NCBI GenBank assembly: GCA_023266455.1 | Contig: JAHFQD010000109.1 | Span: 1-6,623 of the forward strand | From: Candidatus Muproteobacteria bacterium | GTDB taxonomy: Bacteria > Pseudomonadota > Gammaproteobacteria > Acidiferrobacterales > Sulfurifustaceae | Length of the DNA stretch: 6,623 bases | Direction: 5' to 3' | Notes under the pieces: generated by a model | What the model was told of the DNA's origin: nothing | What the model saw: the letters and a program-made list of their open reading frames with translations, nothing else | Databases searched by the model: none | Made by a program: the position numbers and the translations under genes | In this document: positions 1-6,623 of the stretch, one piece after another | How positions within the stretch are numbered: position 1 is the stretch's first letter | Layout of the letters: the number at the start of each line of letters is the position of its first letter

Positions 1-782
<782 letters not shown>

Positions 783-818
783 TCATTCAGAATAAGAATT
801 CGGGTCACTCTCTATTTC

Positions 819-4910
<4,092 letters not shown>

Positions 4911-4921
4911 TGCGCGTTCAG

Positions 4922-4925
4922 CCTC
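4922..4925 (-). promoter_or_regulatory. Weak ribosome-binding site of rpoB
   Basis: The only purine-rich match upstream of the rpoB ATG is GAGG, within AGAGG. It lies 11 nt before the start codon, longer than the usual 5-9 nt. The spacing and short match contrast with the strong sites before rpoC (AGGAGA, 769-774), rplL (AGGAGA, 5504-5509, 8 nt from ATG) and rplJ (GGAGGTGA). No better in-frame start is visible, and the protein N-terminus fits the family, so the start stands. Weak initiation would fit the lower need for beta than for L7/L12. Confidence 0.55.
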
Positions 4926-4939
4926 TGTCTCTGCCCATG

Positions 4940-5004
4940 TCTCTATAAGAGATCGCTTGGCGGATCATCCTTTTAGGAATCGATCCGCCGGCGTTTCCGC
5001 CGAC
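4940..5004 (-). promoter_or_regulatory. Cluster of hairpins in the rpoB 5' leader, after the attenuator
   Basis: Three inverted repeats lie between the attenuator and rpoB. In RNA order they are: (1) CGGCG-GAAA-CGCCG at 4989-5002, a GNRA-capped stem that can extend to 4987-5004 with a G-U and a C-G pair; (2) GGCGGATC (4982-4989) with GATCCGCC (4959-4966), a perfect 8-bp stem whose interior holds a second stem TCCT/AGGA (4968-4971 with 4975-4978); (3) TCTCT/AGAGA (4940-4944 with 4948-4952) with a 3-nt loop. Stems 1 and 2 share bases 4987-4989, so only one can be fully formed. In E. coli the rplL-rpoB spacer is cut by RNase III. Stem 2 is the best candidate here for an equivalent site, but that is inference from position. 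No convincing -35/-10 pair was seen. Confidence 0.5.
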
Positions 5005-5022
5005 AACAAAAAATTGGCAGGC

Positions 5023-5065
5023 AATAAAACCACCCGGCCCTCTCTTTGGAGAAGGTCGGGTGGTT
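5023..5065 (-). terminator. Rho-independent terminator-like attenuator between rplL and rpoB
   Basis: On the minus strand AACCACCCGACC (5054-5065) pairs with GGCCGGGTGGTT (5028-5039), twelve pairs with one G-U. Inside, after a 1x1 mismatch, TCTC and GAGA (5041-5044, 5049-5052) add four more pairs around a 4-nt loop. The stem runs directly into UUUUAUU (5023-5029), a short interrupted U-tract. It begins 52 nt after the rplL stop codon. The E. coli operon has a partial terminator at this place that lets only a fraction of transcripts continue into rpoBC. The imperfect U-tract, together with the essential genes downstream, argues for partial rather than full termination. Confidence 0.85.
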
Positions 5066-5078
5066 CCTGTACTTCTAT

Positions 5079-5104
5079 GCGGTTACACCTGCCGGGATAA
5101 CCGC
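5079..5104 (-). promoter_or_regulatory. Hairpin just after rplL, upstream of the attenuator
   Basis: GCGGTTA (5098-5104) and TAACCGC (5079-5085) form a perfect 7-bp inverted repeat with a 12-nt loop, starting 13 nt after the rplL stop codon. It has no U-tract, so it is not a terminator by itself. It could protect the 3' end of the abundant rplL message after termination or processing, or take part in folding of the attenuator. Its loop contains GGCAGG, complementary to CCUGCC on the other side of the attenuator stem. Confidence 0.5.
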
Positions 5105-5117
5105 TTTCACCACAAAT

Positions 5118-5495
5118 TTACTTAAGTTCAACCTTCGCACCAGCCGCTTCGAGATCTTTCTTCATCTTTTCTGCGTCGGCTTTCGGCACCGCTTCCTTCA
5201 CGGTTTGCGGCGCGCCTTCCACGAGGTCTTTCGCTTCTTTCAGACCCAAGGTGGTGCAAGCACGCACGGCCTTAATGACGTTGACCTTGTTGTCGCCCGC
5301 GGCGGTCAAGATAACGTCGAAGCTGTCCTTAACTTCCACCGGAGCAGCCGCTGCGCCGCCAGCCGCCGGAGCCGCCACCGCTACTGCGGCAGCCGACACG
5401 CCGAACTTGGTTTCCATCTCCTTGATCAATTCGGAGAGTTCCAGCACGGACATGCTGGCGATGCTGTTGAGAATTTCTTCTTTAGAAACTGACAT
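5118..5495 (-). CDS. rplL: 50S ribosomal protein L7/L12
   Basis: L7/L12 forms the flexible ribosomal stalk; its dimers bind L10 and recruit EF-Tu, EF-G and other GTPases. The product has 125 residues, normal for the family (about 120-128). Residues 1-33 are the dimerisation and L10-binding domain ([24 protein letters not shown]). Residues 34-52 are the Ala/Gly/Pro hinge (AAGGAAAAP). Residues 54-125 are the factor-binding domain, with [20 protein letters not shown] and the conserved [11 protein letters not shown] surface helix. A single cysteine, C80, sits just before that helix. The start ATG 5493-5495 has AGGAGA eight bases upstream. It follows rplJ by 38 nt and is followed by the hairpin and attenuator region, consistent with much higher expression than rpoB. 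No anomaly. Confidence 0.98.
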   Translation of the reverse strand: MSVSKEEILNSIASMSVLELSELIKEMETKFGVSAAAVAVAAPAAGGAAAAPVEVKDSFDVILTAAGDNKVNVIKAVRACTTLGLKEAKDLVEGAPQTVKEAVPKADAEKMKKDLEAAGAKVELK

Positions 5496-5533
5496 GATTA
5501 CTATCTCCTGAAAACGTATCTGTATTAATTAAA

Positions 5534-6061
5534 TTAAGCGGCAGCCTGCTTGGCGTCGCGAACCGCGGCCAGCGTGCGCACGAACTTCGACGGAACCTCG
5601 TTCAACGTACGAACGAAATTCGCGATCGGCGCCTGCATGGTGCCAAGGAGTATCGCGAGCAACTGCTCGCGGCCCGGCAACTTGGCCAAAGCCTGAACCT
5701 GCGCTGGAGACATTAACTTGCCCCCCATCGCCGCGGCCTTGATCTTCAGATGCTCGTTATCCTTGGCGAAATCCGCAAGTAACTTCGCGACCGCAACCGG
5801 ATCGCTCGAGATCGCGTATGCCAACGGACCCACCATCGAGTCACTCAGGCATTCGTACTGCGATCCGGCGACGGCACGGCGCGCGAGTGTGTTTTTGACC
5901 ACGCGCAGATAAACATTATTCTCGTGCGCCTTGCGACGCAGCTTAGTCATCTGCTCTACGGTCAAACCACGATACTCCGCGACCATCGCAGCCTGCGCGT
6001 CCTTCAACTGCTTGGACACTTCAGCCACTACCGCCTTCTTGTCTTCTAAACTCAGACTCAT
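5534..6061 (-). CDS. rplJ: 50S ribosomal protein L10
   Basis: L10 anchors the L7/L12 dimers to 23S rRNA at the stalk base and acts as translational repressor of its own message. From ATG 6059-6061 the product has 175 residues and begins MSLSLEDKKAVVAEV, matching the family opening (E. coli MALNLQDKQAIVAEV). The frame extends to a GTG at 6068-6070, but that codon lies inside the GGAGGTGA ribosome-binding site, so I reject it. The globular rRNA-binding domain holds YLRVVKNTLARRAV and KIKAAAMGGKL. The C-terminal L12-binding helix, from about residue 135, is unusual in carrying two FVRTL copies (149-153 and 160-164, 11 residues apart) where E. coli has one VRTLAAVRD. This accounts for roughly ten residues of extra length over E. 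coli (165). The ending AAVRDAKQAAA matches family ends. It lies 38 nt before rplL and 228 nt after rplA. Confidence 0.97.
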   Translation of the reverse strand: MSLSLEDKKAVVAEVSKQLKDAQAAMVAEYRGLTVEQMTKLRRKAHENNVYLRVVKNTLARRAVAGSQYECLSDSMVGPLAYAISSDPVAVAKLLADFAKDNEHLKIKAAAMGGKLMSPAQVQALAKLPGREQLLAILLGTMQAPIANFVRTLNEVPSKFVRTLAAVRDAKQAAA

Positions 6062-6066
6062 GCGAG

Positions 6067-6074
6067 TCACCTCC
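6067..6074 (-). promoter_or_regulatory. Strong Shine-Dalgarno site that fixes the rplJ start
   Basis: GGAGGTGA is an uninterrupted 8-base match to the anti-Shine-Dalgarno end of 16S rRNA. The GGAGG core ends 8 nt before ATG 6061. It contains the GTG (6068-6070) that an ORF finder would choose, which rules that codon out as the start. The first two G bases also belong to the downstream arm of an inverted repeat (UUACGG, 6073-6078), so access to the site may depend on RNA folding. Confidence 0.85.
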
Positions 6075-6228
6075 GTAAATCGGCTTTCGGCTGATGCCTA
6101 CTTGCCTGCCTTATTACGGCAGCCGTCTCAGGAGTCACTAATCCTGTTCGGGACCACCGTCTGCGCGGGCGGGCCATGAAAAACCCATTAAGCCTCGGCG
6201 TTGTACCAACCGCTTCAGCGCCTGCGGT

Positions 6229-6269
6229 CTTTGACGTGCATCGCGCAAGAAACACGCGATGCCCCAAAG
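6229..6269 (-). repeat. Two-part hairpin just downstream of rplA
   Basis: GCATCGCG (6255-6262) and CGCGATGC (6238-6245) form a perfect 8-bp stem with a 9-nt loop. Outside it, after a 2x4 internal loop, CTTTG (6265-6269) pairs with CAAAG (6229-6233). The structure starts 20 nt after the rplA stop codon. No U-tract follows, so it is unlikely to be an intrinsic terminator. It could be the first domain of the L10 leader, a processing site, or a 3'-end stabiliser of the rplKA message. Confidence 0.6.
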
Positions 6270-6289
6270 TCGTGTTATCGATTAAATCT

Positions 6290-6623
6290 TTACGCCAGCC
6301 CAGCGACGTCCAAATGAATGCCGGGACCCATCGTCGTCGATAGCGTGATCTTCTTGATGAAGATGCCTTTCGAAGTCGACGGTTTGGCCTTATTCAATGC
6401 CGCCATCAATGAAGCGAAGTTTTCCTTGAGCGCATCCGGTTCGAACGACGCCTTGCCGATCGCGCAATGCACGATGCCGGCCTTGTCGGTACGGAACTGC
6501 GCCTGACCGGCTTTCGCGACCTCGACCGCCTTCGCAACGTTCGGCGTTACCGTTCCCACCTTCGGGTTCGGCATCAAGCCGCGTGGGCCGAGGATCTGAC
6601 CCAACGCACCGACGATACGCATC
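6290..6623 (-). CDS. rplA: 50S ribosomal protein L1 (C-terminal part, 5' end outside window)
   Basis: L1 binds 23S rRNA at the mobile L1 stalk, helps release deacylated tRNA from the E site, and in enterobacteria represses its own operon (rplKA). The window holds the last 110 complete codons of a protein of about 230 residues. The visible part starts at an internal methionine (MRIVGALGQ), equivalent to about residue 121 of E. coli L1, so 6622 is not a real start. The L1 signature [19 protein letters not shown] follows directly, then [33 protein letters not shown] and [16 protein letters not shown]. The end lacks the last four residues of the E. coli protein, which is minor. The stop TAA is at 6290-6292. 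Confidence 0.97.
   Translation of the reverse strand, partial: MRIVGALGQILGPRGLMPNPKVGTVTPNVAKAVEVAKAGQAQFRTDKAGIVHCAIGKASFEPDALKENFASLMAALNKAKPSTSKGIFIKKITLSTTMGPGIHLDVAGLA

Larger units (their letters stand above)
6062..6289 (-). promoter_or_regulatory. rplJ leader, probable L10(L12) autoregulatory region
   Basis: This is the whole 228-nt gap between rplA and rplJ; no gene is visible in it. In E. coli and relatives the rplJ leader RNA binds the L10-L7/L12 complex and represses rplJL translation, and position and length fit that here. Visible in RNA order: a long hairpin after rplA (6229-6269, separate entry); GUUG-GUA-CAAC in the middle; AGACGG occurring twice (CGCAGACGG and TGAGACGG); CAGGA/TCCTG (6142-6146 with 6129-6133); CTGCC/GGCAG, a 5-bp stem starting a few bases after the second AGACGG; and CCGTAA (6114-6119) complementary to TTACGG (6073-6078) at the ribosome-binding site. 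I did not see a convincing promoter, and I could not confirm the Rfam L10-leader consensus by eye. Confidence 0.6.

Noticed and set aside
5046..5511. Plus-strand open frames opposite rplL (5046-5492 and 5251-5511)
   Set aside because: They are mirror frames of rplL and its spacer; rplL is unambiguous on the minus strand, and the plus frames show no recognisable domain.
6062..6070. GTG at 6068-6070 as the rplJ start
   Set aside because: It would place the initiation codon inside GGAGGTGA; ATG 6061 has ideal spacing and matches the family N-terminus.
6067..6267. Minus-strand open frame of 66 codons in the rplA-rplJ gap, starting TTG
   Set aside because: It lacks a ribosome-binding site and ends overlapping the rplJ Shine-Dalgarno. 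Its product is low-complexity Arg/Ala/Thr and unlike any known leader peptide. The interval is better explained as structured leader RNA.
6062..6289. A separate promoter for rplJ (as in E. coli P-L10)
   Set aside because: No pair resembling TTGACA and TATAAT with 16-18 nt spacing was found in the leader; isolated A/T-rich hexamers were not enough to call one.

Overview
The window is a conserved stretch of a bacterial chromosome, all transcribed from the minus strand. In transcription order it carries the 3' part of rplA (ribosomal protein L1), rplJ (L10), rplL (L7/L12), rpoB (RNA polymerase beta) and the 5' part of rpoC (beta'). This is the classical rplKAJL-rpoBC ribosomal protein and RNA polymerase operon. 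The protein sequences point to Pseudomonadota, most probably Gammaproteobacteria. Beta opens with the gammaproteobacterial MxYSxTEKK-type N-terminus. The zinc cysteines of beta' fall at the same residue numbers as in Escherichia coli, and L10, L7/L12 and L1 are all recognisably of that type. The enlarged region before the GDDLAPG motif of beta resembles the Xanthomonadales/Nevskiales/Steroidobacterales side of the class more than Enterobacterales. That narrower placement is an impression from remembered sequences, not a computed phylogeny.

Layout from high to low coordinates, which is the direction of transcription. At 6290-6623 is the C-terminal half of L1. At 6062-6289 is a 228-nt leader full of inverted repeats, where feedback control by the L10-L7/L12 complex is expected. 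At 5534-6061 is L10, with the start moved from GTG 6070 to ATG 6061 because the GTG lies inside the Shine-Dalgarno sequence. After a 38-nt gap comes L7/L12 at 5118-5495. A 207-nt gap (4911-5117) follows, with a series of hairpins including a terminator-like stem followed by a U-rich run; this matches the position of the known rplL-rpoB attenuator. Then come intact rpoB (819-4910), a 54-nt gap and rpoC (1-764, running off the window).

The genes work as one growth-linked unit. L1, L10 and L7/L12 build the ribosomal stalks that recruit translation factors, and beta and beta' form most of the RNA polymerase active centre. The partial terminator before rpoB would let the cell make far more stalk protein than polymerase from one transcript, and the leader before rplJ would adjust L10/L12 output by autoregulation.

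I found no mobile element, CRISPR array, tRNA/rRNA gene, defence system or novel gene cassette. The long plus-strand open frames opposite rpoB are codon-composition shadows. The points most worth a second look are the RNA architecture of the two long intergenic regions and an extra repeat in the C-terminal helix of L10 that may set the number of L7/L12 dimers on the ribosome.
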